A stretch of DNA of 64,000 nt from NCBI GenBank assembly GCA_964020085.1, contig OZ026606.1, positions 16,986,780-17,050,779 on the forward strand. Direction: 5' to 3'. The notes below the pieces were generated by a model. It was given only the letters and a program-made list of their open reading frames with translations, was not told the origin of the DNA and made no database searches. Made by a program: the position numbers and the translations under genes. This document shows, piece by piece, positions 50,282 to 61,410 of this stretch (the stretch's first letter is position 1; the number at the start of each line of letters is the position of its first letter). This DNA comes from Micromussa lordhowensis (Eukaryota > Cnidaria > Anthozoa > Scleractinia > Lobophylliidae).

Positions 50282-52392
50282 GGTTGTTTACTGCGAAACC
50301 GAAAGTAACATTTCAAGGAAAGCGAACATGCTGGGTATTCCCCCTTCCTCATTCAACCCGCATGGCCAAGCCTCGATTTCAAGGCGACCTGGTTCCTCTG
50401 CAGTTCATAGGCCCGCAAGGCGTGCAAAGCGGCGCCTTATCGTCCTCACCATCAACTGGAGAAGGATTACGGTAAGGTCGATTACTCTTAGACATAACAT
50501 CAAAATGAAAGTTAACAGAAATCGGATCAACATGTATCATGTACCTCGACATCGTTAGCAAAGGTAATGGAGTGGAACCCCGCGTCAAGCCCCGTTAATA
50601 CGGCACTTTACTTTATTCCGAACCGAACAAAGCTCAGTCGATCATTTTCTCATTTAAAGAACCCCTGTAATTATGGCCACCCGGTTAACACGGCCAGATT
50701 TTTGTGGCCCGTTGGTAACCGGATTAACTGAATAGTGTGAATATATAACGTTCAAGTTATTAAAGCTACAGTAAGCAATAGTGAACTAATTGTATATACA
50801 GTAAATGAATTTGTAATGGATTTGTAAACCCGGACGAAATTTTTACCGTGTCTAAAGAATGATTAAAGATAAAAGATAAGAGGTCTGCAGCCCACAATTT
50901 TAGCAAGTTTCGCTTTCAATATCACCCCGTTCCCCCAATAATAACCTCCCTCGACAAGCTTGCGCCAGGGAACTCCAGAGGGTGCTGTATAGAAAACAAT
51001 TTACGATATCTCCGTCAGTTTTGCCATTGCGACTTTCGCCGGTCAAACTCCACAAAGCACTTGCATTGAAAGCTATTCTTATTTATACAAGAGAAATTAA
51101 AACCTTGAATTAAAACCTTAATTAAAACCTTAGAACGTTTAACCTTGAATTAGACTGATAAACCTCTGCATTTCAAGTATGTTAAAAAGTAAAATAATTA
51201 TTTTTTTATTATCATTCATCACATTTGGTCTGCGCGATGACGTCGTGGTTGCATCGGCTCTGGCCTTAACTACACCCCCCCCCCCCCGCCTCCCTCAACA
51301 ATGAGTTCACAGTCAAGCTCGTTCATCACTGACATTGTGAAAACCGAGTATGACTACATTTTTTTTATTGCCAGTGCTCTCTCTTTCGGGTTCTTGTTGA
51401 ACCAGGGTGTATTTGACATTGGCTTTTCTACACAAAGCAAGTTCTTCATAAATCAAAGTCTTCATAAATCACACGTGTTTCACAAAATACCAAAAAAACA
51501 TCAACGCTTAGCTATCTCGTATACTGACGTGTATTTTGGCAAGCTTCAGCGACTCAAGGCGGGCGGAGTATAGATACATGGCTAACTATAAACGTGAACT
51601 GAGTTATACAACTTGAACTCTAAACTTTTAAGAAACTAACTTCCTTCCGTTTACCGTATAATCTTAACAATTTCCTTTTTCAGTTTAAAGCATGGATTTT
51701 CAAATCTTCAGTTATCTCTCCGAATAAACCGGTCAGCGGGTTTCGAATTGCCGTGAACTGACTCCCGTTCAAACAGGAGCAGGGGCGCACCATATTTTTT
51801 ACAAGTGAAAATTGTTACTGCTTTAGTTCATTTAATTATAATCTCTGTGTCTGCTCTACGTTATGTTCTCAGAAAATCGTTTGTTTTTCTCGAATCAATT
51901 AGCATTTATTCAGTCTGACGCGCGCCATGGAAACTGTAGATTTCCAGCAAAAATGTTTCACAGTAGAATACATTTTAAAAACCTGAATATTATTTTCCAT
52001 TCAGATAAAAGAAGGTTGAATTATTCAATTTTCTAAAAAATAAGAAAAGATTTTTAGTATTTCCGAGAGGAAAAAACTATAATAAGCTTACGAGTCACTC
52101 CATTATTCGATCCAAAGTTGGGCAAAAACTATTGATAAGCTTCTTTCGTACACTGTTCTACTCTGGGTAAATTCTGCAATGGGCGAGGTTTTTTAAACAT
52201 ACTTAATTAACAAATTTAAAAATGGTGGAAAATATTAAATCGCTCTGGAAAATGTTTCATGAGCAGTTTCCTCGTATAGCTGCTTACTTCTCTTTAGCGT
52301 CTGTTTTCTCTTCAAATCCAGTTCTCCATTATAAGCTGGTGCTTGTCTTACGATAAGCAGTATAAATCTTCAGCGCTGCCATAAACGTTTAC
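50282..52392. other. Spacer between the two C19orf12-like genes
   Basis: Includes a C homopolymer near 51276-51290 and a short stretch near 50560-50720 (GTTAATACGGCAC, GGTTAACACGGCC) that resembles a pogo-type terminal fragment. No exon is recognised. Confidence 0.4.
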
Positions 52393-52812
52393 TCACTCGA
52401 CCACGTTCAATCTAAGTTCCACCTTCAAGTAACACAACAGCAATTCCAGAAATCGCCGTTTCAGATCCGCATCTGTCGCAACCTTGGCGTTCAAAGCGAC
52501 AAAATTTTGCACTTTGCTCTCCTCTATCAGGTATTTCATGTATTCGAACATGGCTCGCCTTTGTTCCTTGTTAATATCCATCAAGTATTGATCGAGCGGT
52601 ATCGCGGTGGATTTTCCTTTCCAAGCGGCTAACGATCCGCCGACAAGGCCTCCTACAACAAGACCAACAGGTCCGCCACACACTCCACCAACAGTTGCGC
52701 TAATCCCCGTGATCAGACCTCCTTTCAGGCGCTGAGTGTCTGTGACTTGATATTTCTGTTCGCTTGTGATTATAGCCAGAAGACTAATCAGATCTTCCGG
52801 TGATACGGGCAT
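52393..52812 (-). CDS. C19orf12-like protein 2 (139 aa)
   Basis: A single frame with the same plan as the neighbour: MPVSPEDLISLLAII at the start (neighbour: MPISPTDLQRVMAIL), the glycine-rich hairpin GLITGISATVGGVCGGPVGL then VVGGLVGGSLAAW, and a helical C-terminal half with INKEQRRAMFEYM. The FKPV motif is replaced by AIPLDQYL. Compared with the first gene the identity is moderate, so the duplication is old. Role as for the family: small membrane-associated protein, molecular activity unknown. Confidence 0.87.
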   Translation of the reverse strand: MPVSPEDLISLLAIITSEQKYQVTDTQRLKGGLITGISATVGGVCGGPVGLVVGGLVGGSLAAWKGKSTAIPLDQYLMDINKEQRRAMFEYMKYLIEESKVQNFVALNAKVATDADLKRRFLELLLCYLKVELRLNVVE

Positions 52813-53950
52813 GCTGAATGTCTAAGAAGTAAATAACCGAACGATTCACAACAAAACGGGCGAAAGTCAAGTGGACAAGAAAAGTAACAACACAGAATTG
52901 ATGATGCCTGGATCCTATCAGTTTCAAAACACTTTGTCGTGACTAAACAGGCATTTAGAACGCAAATACTCAGTGTAAGGACTGATGGGAAACCCCTTAT
53001 CACGTGACACCGTTTTCTGTTTCGGCAATTTGTACCAACTTGACAAACTCGCTTCACCTGTTTTATAAATGTTTTATCATCGGTAGACACTCGTTCTGTT
53101 CGATAAGTGTAGCAGATTAGTACATCTCTGTGCGTGTAAAGAACATCTTTAACTCGATATATCGATAAAAGAAGAAAATTCGCTGCTGTTACGTTATTCA
53201 TAGTATGATATTTTCCTTGGAAACGGGAGAAAATATATGTCAGGCTTGTTTCAAGCGATATTGTTTGTAGGGAAACAGACTTATGACTGTACCTAAATTC
53301 AAACTTTTAAATCACTAAATAGAATTTCAGATCCATCTCTTTTCACTTGACCTACTATCTTCAGAAAATACGTTACAAGGAGTTTTCATTGTGATTGCCT
53401 GTTACGCATGCAGCCCTGAAATCTGTGAAATTCCGATAATGAAAACCTCTCGGCCCCAAAAAACATAAACCCTCCACCAAATCTTACGTTAGATCCATCT
53501 GAGTACCACTCCATATAAACCCATAGAGTTAAATAGATCGGAAGACCGAACTTGTTTCGACTTTCAGCTTCCAATTGTATTCTTTGTATTTTATGTCATC
53601 GCAATATGAGATTTGTGATGCTGATTTAGCAACTCCAGAACTTAGTTTATTTTTTTTATGATGATCGTTATATTTCAAGTGCTTCGTAATGCGCCCCAAA
53701 TGTCTGTAAGGGTTTCAAGATTCAAATGTTATATCAATCCCAAAAATTCTTTCCAGCAAGCCCTTCCGTGATTAGTCAGTCACCTCTTCCTTCACTCAAT
53801 AATGTGCGCACAAAATGCAGAGCCTTTTCACCAAACATAACAAACGATTGAATGCAGGAAAACCACACAACGTCGAACAAAACAACTTGGCCACTATGTT
53901 GCCGGATCTCTTGTAGAAATTCACGTACCAGACGTCACTTGAAGTGTAAA
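52813..53950. other. Intergenic, repeat-like in part
   Basis: A minus-strand frame at 53574-53386 (ESRNKFGLPIYLTLW, then NVRFGGGFMFFG) looks like an interspersed-repeat frame rather than a gene. The rest is unrecognised. Confidence 0.35.
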
Positions 53951-54073
53951 CAAAACCAATTTGATAGCAAGGCTGGTACTACCGCAAGGGCAATTGAACA
54001 GGATTGAAACTCTAATGGGCCCAAAGTTTCAATTGCCCTTGCCGTAGTACCAGCCTTGCTATCAATGGTTTTG
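53951..54073. mobile_element. Foldback element with about 46-bp arms
   Basis: The left arm AAAACCAATTTGATAGCAAG and onward to GGGCAATTGAA is mirrored by TTTCAATTGCCC through CTTGCTATCAATGGTTTT with few mismatches, separated by about 28 bp. Confidence 0.75.
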
Positions 54074-54456
54074 CAAACATAACACATATAAGCCCAAAAC
54101 TCAGTGAGAGGAATTTTAGAGTAAATACCACATTGTGAAATACCAGGTCATGTTCTGGGTTATGACGGACTTAGTTTGAGTAAAATTGTACTCACCGTAC
54201 GCTTTGCTTCACAAAACCGAAAGTTTTTGTTTTTTTTGGCTCAAGTTGTTGCTATGGAAACGCAGTTATGACTGGCAGCTTTGAACCCCGCGCGCGCAAG
54301 AGGGAATCATCCCCGGTGATCTGACTTGGCCGCAGCGGTGTTTTTCCGAGTATGAACAGTATGGGAGGCCTTGCAATGAGGTTTTTACTAGAGGGATGTG
54401 TTTTCTGACACACAGTGCAACATTTTACTCCCACATATTTCTGTCAAGGTTAGCAA

Positions 54457-57400
54457 ATGGGTTGCGGCTCGAGCAAAACACCCGACAACTCAACAGAGAG
54501 AGGTGGACTGAGTGGTGATGCAAAGCCGTTACCGGTCAATGACGATTCTTCCACTCACCAGACTGTTGAAAGCAAGAATTTTCCTGACAGACAGTCTCAT
54601 GCTGTCCCTGAAGGAACACCAACAATTGGCACTGACGAAAGAACAGCTAAGCAGCGAGAGAGCTGTGTTGGGACAAAAACAGCAACCAAATCACCACAAA
54701 TGACCATTGTGCATTTCAATGATGTTTACAACATCGAACCCCGGGAAAAAGAGCCGGTCGGAGGAGCTGCGAGATTTGCCACCAAACTAGCAAGCTTTAA
54801 AGATCAGAATCCTTTGATTGTATTCAGTGGGGACTGCTTAAATCCTTCAACAAGTGAGTGCCATCCGTATGCATCATCCACTAAACTTTTATCACTAAAC
54901 TTATTTTAGTCGCTTGATAATAATAATAAAAAAAAAACATTCAGCGTGCTTTTTTCTGTACAGAAATCAAGTTCGTTTGAGTCATGTCGGCCTTTCACGA
55001 TGCGCATTTAATATGACTATTTAACTGATTATTAAACGGAAAATAGCACACTGAGTTATTTGACAGCTGCAGTAGTTTTCACTCAGATGACCGTCTGTGG
55101 TCAGTGTCCACTGTTCATTAGCACATCACCTTATATGTGATGTCAATGTACATGTGCATGAAGTGGGAAGTTTGACAGTTCTGAACACAGTAGGGCCGTT
55201 TATTAAGGGAGATAAGCCACTGCTTACACAAGCCGCAGCTTACATAAGATGCGAACTTACCATATAAATGGTATATTTTAACCAGTCCACATCTTACATA
55301 AGCTGTGGATAACATAAGCCCGTGGGTTGTGTAAGACTAGGGTTTTGAGTTGGGTATAAATAAGCTGTGGCGCTTTTAAGATGCAAAACCACTCATATAA
55401 ATTGTACTGGAGCTTGTTTGGGGCTTGTCCGCAGTTACATGAGATGGGAACTCGCACTCACGCTTGTGCAATTCTGCGATTGCTATGATAACCAACACAA
55501 AAGCGAGGCAGTGGTCAACCATTTATACAAGCACTTTGCATCTTATATACCGCTCTCGTATAAATGGTCCAGTTCACATCTTATGTAGGCCGCAGCTTGT
55601 GTAATCCGTGGCTTATTTTTTTCATATAAATGGCCCTAATGCCTTTCACTTTTTGTGGAATTCAAAACAATCTGAATATTTGCGGTATTTGGGGACCGTA
55701 TAGTTTTGCGAATAAAATACAACCAAACTTTTTATGGTTCATTTAAATTATATTTTATAACAATGGTGTTACATAATTTGGGGATAATTTTAGGTCAGGG
55801 ATTTTTTGGGGTTTTGATTTTTGCACTCATTCAATCATCCCCATCACTTGAAATTCAGAGTACCCCCTCCCCCCAGGGAAATAGGAGGGGATGTTGGGTT
55901 TTCAGATTTATGGTTTCTATATATGGCTTCTTTTTTAGATCATTTGTTTTTCTCTTTTGGTTTTTCCTGTTATAATATCCTGTTTTCCGGTTTGTTTTCT
56001 GTCTTTTTCCTTTTGTAGCTGAGAATTGTTTTTTAAGTTTTTGGTGATAAGAAAAAAAGTTTTTCAGTCTTTATTTAACCTTGGTCAATCCATGAAAGTT
56101 AACAAGTGGTGTGCCATATAGATGACTCAAATAAGATCAGCAATGAGAGAACCAAATTTACTCCAGATATGTTCTACACAAATCTATCATCTATCATCTC
56201 CTAACCTTGAACTGGAAGGGAATGTCAGTTTAGATGCTCAAATAAGGCTTTTGCCTAGAAACAGGTATTTGTGGCATTTAATTGCCATTTTTGTTGAAAA
56301 ATCAAATTATCAGCCAAAAAGAGACAGCAATAAAATGTCTTGATATCTTTGTGTCAGGGTTGGTGACGGTAGCCAGTTTTGATTGCAACTTGGGTTGTAA
56401 CAAAATCATAAGAAAAGTTCAAGGCTGGTCTAAGAAAAATTATGCGATGCCCCAGAGGAGCCCAAAGGTTCCTAACATGGAAATCCTGGGCAAAAAATTG
56501 TCGCCTGTGGCACCCGAACACTTCTAGAGCACAGCCTTCTCTTTTAATAGCTATTTCAAAGAAGCTTGATATTGAAGCCAGTTGATCCATATTGTGAGGG
56601 AGGGGTGGGGGGATGGGGGAGCCAGGGAGGTCAGAACCTCCCACTTCTCATACCTTGCTGCCCTGCTTCCCATACCTTTATCTCCCAACTCCCACTCTTG
56701 TCTGTCTTGCTCCCATCCCCTGTAAGTAAGGAGGCTCAAAATATTTCCTAGTCATTTTGTTGCACAATCCTTAGGCATTTCTTTTCCTTTTTTTCCTTGG
56801 TTTCAGCCCCATTTATCTTGTTTCCGTTGAGGTAAGGGACTATGACTGGGATTGGGAACTGTTGGGATAACAGGATCAAGGGAAAATGTTGGTTGGGATG
56901 AACCCTATTAGAGACCTTCCAGTCTGATGAGATAATTTGGTTTTATCAACCCAGTTGATAAAACCAAATTATCTTGTAATACTTCCACCGACGCAACACC
57001 ACAGTTTCTTTAGAAACTTGCCCCCTTGATTCCAGTCTGATGGTCAGGTTATAATACCAGATTGTGTATTTTTTCCTTGCAGTGAGTAGTGTGACTGGAG
57101 GCAAACAAATGATTCCAATTCTGAATGCTTTGAATGTGAACATTGCTGTGTTTGGAAATCATGATTTCGGTCAGTTACTTAAGTAGTTGCTTCATGCTAC
57201 TTCATGCTACTGAAACCGGGATAAGCTCCGGCCTGATGAGCCATTAGGCTTGTATGCAGACTTTACCTCTCTTACTTAAGCGGTAACTGGCGGTGATGAG
57301 TGTTGGCCATTGTTCCACTTATGATGTCATCACCTTTGACCAAAATTGGTATCATCTATACTCAGGTTCTGCAGGAGGAAAAGATCTTTCCAATGATACC

Positions 57401-60011
57401 CGGATCAGAGGGATTGGCTCAGTGGAGCCTGAGATATGCACTAAAATGCTCAGAAATTTGAGTGAAAATCGCACAGCAAAATTTCCTTGGACTACACTTA
57501 GCTACTCCATGGTAAAAATTGCCCGTCTCAAAGGTGCTCTCTCAGAAATTTTTGAACTGGAAGCAAGCCCGGTAGAAGGTCAATCACTGCCCCAGATAAG
57601 AAAAGGAGAAAAAAAATTTAAAAAATCCCAAAAAGTCACTTTCTTGTCCAAAAAGTTTGATTTCTGCGCATGTCCAAGAAAAAAAATGCATTTTCGGCAA
57701 AAAGCCTGGGATACAGATGATTATTCTGGGAATTTGTGAAGTATTGTGGGCTTTCTCAAATCCATTTTTTTATGTGAGTTAAAGAAACCCTAACCTTTCT
57801 CAAATCAGGGCACCTTTCTTTGCTTAGCCACATGTAAGTGTGAGGCAGTGTTCTGTGCTAAACTACACCCATAAACATCTTCTAAATAATATTTATAATA
57901 ACAACAACTTAGCCTTTTCAATTGGATTCAGATCCTGCATAGTCTTGGCTGTCCATTTAACACTGGGTTTAGTTCAAAGCTAGGCATCTTCCCCAGAATA
58001 ATGTGTAAGAAATATGTAAATATGTAATTTGTTTACCCATGGAGCACCAAGGAGTTCGCAAGAACTTGTTCACAAATACCCGTGCATTCCAGAATCGAAT
58101 CGGAATTTAGAAATGTTGGTTTTTGAGGAGAGGGGAAAACCAGAGGACACGGAGAAAACCCACTTGGAGCAGAGTAGGGCACCAACAACAAACTCAACCC
58201 ACGTATGACGCCGGGTCCGGGAATCAAACCCGGGACACATTGGTAGGAGACGAGTGCTCTCACCAATAATGGATTTTCAGTATAATTATTGAATGGTCAG
58301 TCAGAATTGTAATTGTTTTGTTGACGATAGGCAAGTTATGATAACTTAAAAGTTAAGTTGAGGAAATTGTTTTTTTTTTTAAGAAAATGAAAGACATTTC
58401 CAGACCATGCTCAAACATCTCAGAAAAGTTTGGTAATTTGTTTTCATTTCCCTGGTAGATTTTGGAGTTGATGAGCTAATGGAGTTTAGTGCAGCTACTA
58501 ATTGTCCATGGCTTCTAAGTAATGTTATTGACAACGTGACAGAAAGACAACTGGCTGATGGTGAGATCAAGCGAATGATTGAGTGGGGTGAGAGAAAGGT
58601 TGGTTGAGCCCTTGTTGTTTCCTTCTGAAATAGCAGGCCATTTAATTATGAATAAAGGGGGTAAGTTTCTGAAGAAACTGTGGTGCCGCTTTGGTGGGGA
58701 GTAATAATAATTTGGTTTTATCAACTGATTTGATAATGTGAATTGGCCACCGTAAAGAGATTAGAAAGCTGACATTTCAAGTGTTAGCCCTTCATCAGAG
58801 CCTTCGCTCCGATGAAGGGCTAACGCTCAAAATGTCAGCTTTCTTATCTCTTTACAGTGGCCAATTCACATTATCAACTCAGTTGATAAAACCAAATTAC
58901 ATTTAATAATGAATTCTGTGAAATGTAACTGAGCCTCTGCATGCTTGCTGACCTTTTTCTTTTCTTGCTACACCCTTGGGTACCTCCTTTGTGCCAGAAT
59001 TGTTGCCCAGCTCCACCAACCTTCAAGGCACCAACCTCCAAGCTCATCTATTGGTCATGAGTTAATTGCAAATATATTTCCTTGGCCCAAAACAGAAGGA
59101 GATGGTGGGCAGTTTCTATGGACCTGTGCTACACAGGGAGGGAAAGGGAATGGGCTAAGCTATATCTTTCCTTTATTCAGATTGGGTTCATTGGTTTGGT
59201 TGAAGAGGAGTGGCTTGTTACCTTAGCAACAGTTGACAGGGAGGAAGTTACATACCTGGATTTTGTAACAGAAGGGACAAAGCTCGCAAAAGAATTAAGA
59301 GACCAGGTGACTTCTTCCTTTGGAATTATCTCTTAAAGTGCCACTATGATCAAATTTTTACCCCTTGATTTTTTTTGGTTAATCACATAGAATTCTACGA
59401 AAGATTAAAAACATCGTTTACCGTTTACAAATATCTGCATTGGTTCAGGAGATATTTAAGTTTAAAAAATGAGTAAAATGTGCAAATGAGATTACTGATG
59501 ACGTCATACGCTCAACCAAATATTACATGAAGTATATCAATGGCACTATCTTGGTCAATTTGCAGTTGAAACCATTGAAACTTGGTAGCCTAATAGTTCT
59601 AAATACAGCACATCCACAGCTATAACAATTTCCGTTCCCATGGCAACCCACTCTTTTCCAGTCCCTCTAGCCTGATATCTATATTTTAGTGATTTTAAGC
59701 TTGGAAAACATTACACAAGGCTATGAACTCAACCTAATGTGTTTATATGCTTGCTGGATTATGGAGATGAGGCACCATTGGCCCCTAAAAGTGGTCAGAA
59801 AAGTCTTTAATATTGTGGAGGTCTGGAACCTAGTATGTTGATATGGTAACAAAATTGTTAAGCTCATATTGCAGAGCACCTCTAGTAGAATCTTACTGTA
59901 AAAATTCAAACATTTATTATTCAAATTGACTGAGATATCTTTGTTTATCATATTTGATCAAACTGCGGTTGAGTGTATGACGTCATCACTTGGCTAATTT
60001 GCATATTTTAA

Positions 60012-60051
<40 letters not shown>

Positions 60052-60945
60052 CAGTAAACAGCATTTTTACTCTGGTATAGACTACTTGTTTATGTCTTAA
60101 AATGGCTTGGATTTGAAGGATGCGATTTTCGTCATAGTGGCACTTTAATGGTTTAGATACATAGGAATGATAGTCCTTGTGAGATGCCCTTAATCTATTA
60201 TAAGATACTTAGGATTGAGCAGTTGTAGATATTTGTTAATTAAAAGATAATGATTACCATAATGATAATAAAACTATTTTTGATCATCATGTTCTAATAA
60301 TTTGATGGTACTTTTCATTATGTTAATGATGAGGATATCAGTAACAATGGTGGTGTATATAATCAGGATAAAGAGACCGGTGATAGTGATGATGATGATG
60401 ATGTAGCCTGCGAACAGACTATCTAGTCATCCCCATTCTCCCCTTTTCCACTTCACTCTCTGCCAGTTTCTTCTCAGCCCTTCCAGCTGTACTAGAATTT
60501 TAAATGCCATGTTACCCATTTTGTGGAGGTGTTCCTCATTCCCAGTATTATAATTATTAAAAAGTCATCTTTAAAAAGTGGTCAAAAACATTTTCTGGTT
60601 TAAAAAAAATTAAAACGTACATGTAAGCTTTTGGTTATCAGTCTATATCCTTTAACGTATCCATTGGGCTAAAGACTGATAGTCTAAAATGTATGTTTTA
60701 ATCATTTTAACCAGAGAATGTTTTTCACTACTTTCTAAATATGTCTTATTCTGGTTACAGCTCTATTTTTAAAAACTCATGATTATCCAATTTTCCACCT
60801 TGTAACTTTGGTATTACTCTAGGGAGCAGAATTCGTGGTGGCCTTGACTCACATGCGTGGACCAAATGATCGCCGTCTTGCAGAACAAGCAACTGGAATT
60901 GATCTCATACTGGGTGGTCATGATCATGACTACTTTTCTCAGAAG
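54457..60945 (+). CDS. 5'-nucleotidase-like metallophosphoesterase with N-terminal acylation signal (first five exons)
   Basis: Exons 54457-54853, 57083-57169, 58459-58598, 59181-59306 and 60823-60945 join in frame. The product starts MGCGSSK, a fit to the N-myristoylation consensus with a palmitoylatable Cys3, so it is probably tethered to the cytoplasmic face of membranes. A Ser/Thr-rich linker of about 80 residues leads to a calcineurin-like phosphoesterase domain: TIVHFNDVYNIEPREKEPVG, FSGDCLNPSTMSSVTGG, FGNHDFDFGVDEL, THMRGPNDRR and GGHDHDYFSQK are the metal-binding motifs in order. The usual DxH of the first motif reads DVY. The C-terminal substrate-binding domain lies beyond the window. 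There is no signal peptide, in contrast to secreted 5'-nucleotidases. The substrate (a nucleotide, UDP-sugar or other phosphoester) cannot be inferred. Introns hold many repeats. Confidence 0.85.
55191..55638. mobile_element. MITE with TAGGGCCGTTTAT / ATAAATGGCCCTA ends
   Basis: Long imperfect inverted ends of about 70 bp share TAGGGCC, GATAAGCCAC, TACACAAGCCGCAGC and TACATAAGATGCGAAC on the left, and their complements in mirrored order on the right. Internal copies of the CATATAAATGG motif occur. In intron 1 of the nucleotidase-like gene. Confidence 0.7.
56925..57035. mobile_element. Penelope-type terminal fragment
   Basis: An inverted pair AATTTGGTTTTATCAAC / GTTGATAAAACCAAATT is followed by AACACCACAGTTTCTTTAGA and AACTTGCCCCCTT. 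The same blocks occur at 10564-10737 and 58650-58915, and a 25-bp trace at 36539-36567. Confidence 0.55.
57240..57740 (+). repeat. Protein-like interspersed repeat in intron 2
   Basis: A 148-codon frame (57293-57739) contains GHCSTYDVITFDQNWYHLYS, GKDLSNDTRIRGIGSVEPEI and a lysine-rich end. It has the look of a high-copy coral repeat with a fortuitous or relic frame. Its last part partly resembles window positions 1-200 (TTTGATTTCTGYGCATG block and a CGGCAAAAAGC block). Neither a domain nor splice sites support a host gene. Confidence 0.45.
58020..58275 (-). mobile_element. tRNA-derived SINE
   Basis: On the minus strand it starts TGGTGAGAGCACTCGTCTCC (box A region) and CCCGGGTTTGATTCCCGG (box B), a decayed tRNA, followed by a body with GGGTTGAGTTTGTTGTTGG. 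It lies in intron 2 of the nucleotidase-like gene. Confidence 0.65.
58650..58915. mobile_element. Penelope-type terminal pair, head to head
   Basis: Two copies of the segment AACTGAGTTGATAA... GTAAAGAGATT ... AGCTGACATTT ... AGCCCTTCATCAG meet in inverted orientation near 58800. The left copy continues outward to GAAGAAACTTACCCC-type sequence read on the minus strand. The centre carries one good and one decayed hammerhead-like motif. The same family is found at 10564 and 56925. Confidence 0.6.
58758..58805 (-). ncRNA. Hammerhead-ribozyme-like motif, second family
   Basis: On the minus strand: GGCT, CTGATGA (58798-58792), AGGGCTAACACTT as stem-loop II, GAAA (58778-58775), TGTC, AGC. GCT and AGC pair as the first 3 bp of stem I. 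As in the first family, one extra base separates CTGATGA from stem II, and stem II is weak here (GGGC with ACTT, or GCTC in sister copies). The facing plus-strand copy (about 58805-58840) reads CCGATGA and AAAA, so it is decayed. Confidence 0.5.
59336..60144. mobile_element. TTAA-flanked element with long inverted ends (Kolobok/piggyBac-like MITE)
   Basis: TTAA at 59332-59335 and 60145-60148 flanks AGTGCCACTATGA at the left and TCATAGTGGCACT at the right. Weaker inverted similarity continues for about 180 bp to GATGACGTCATACGCTCAACC and its counterpart GGTTGAGTGTATGACGTCATC. TTAA duplication is used by piggyBac and Kolobok transposons. About 809 bp and no transposase. In intron 4 of the nucleotidase-like gene. 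Confidence 0.75.
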
Positions 60946-61410
60946 GTATGCATTTGTATGTTCATAGATAGCTGTACTTGAATCATTAAAATAATAATTA
61001 ATAGTCCGGAAGATTACATGTAGCAACAAAAAATAGCGAAATTGTTCAAATAAGTGATACAAGTGTGAAATTTTCGGAATAAGTGCCTTTTGGGTCGTGG
61101 ATTTAAATGTCATGAAGTTTCCCTCTGGATCCTAATCATAAGTATATGTTTTGAGACTGTTTGTGATGGAGGTCATTGGTTTGGAACAGCAGGCTCATGG
61201 CTAGTCTTGTTTACTGACCAAACATAATGACATTATGATCAAAATGCTCTACGATTATTGTTAAAATCATCTTCAGTTTAATAAACACAAAACAGTCAAA
61301 ATTTAGAACAGTTTAAGTGTTTTATTTGCCGACAAAAATCACTGTTAGCAAGGAACGCCTGACTCATTGGTTCCTGGGTGCGAGCAAGGAACGCCTGACT
61401 GATTTTTCCC

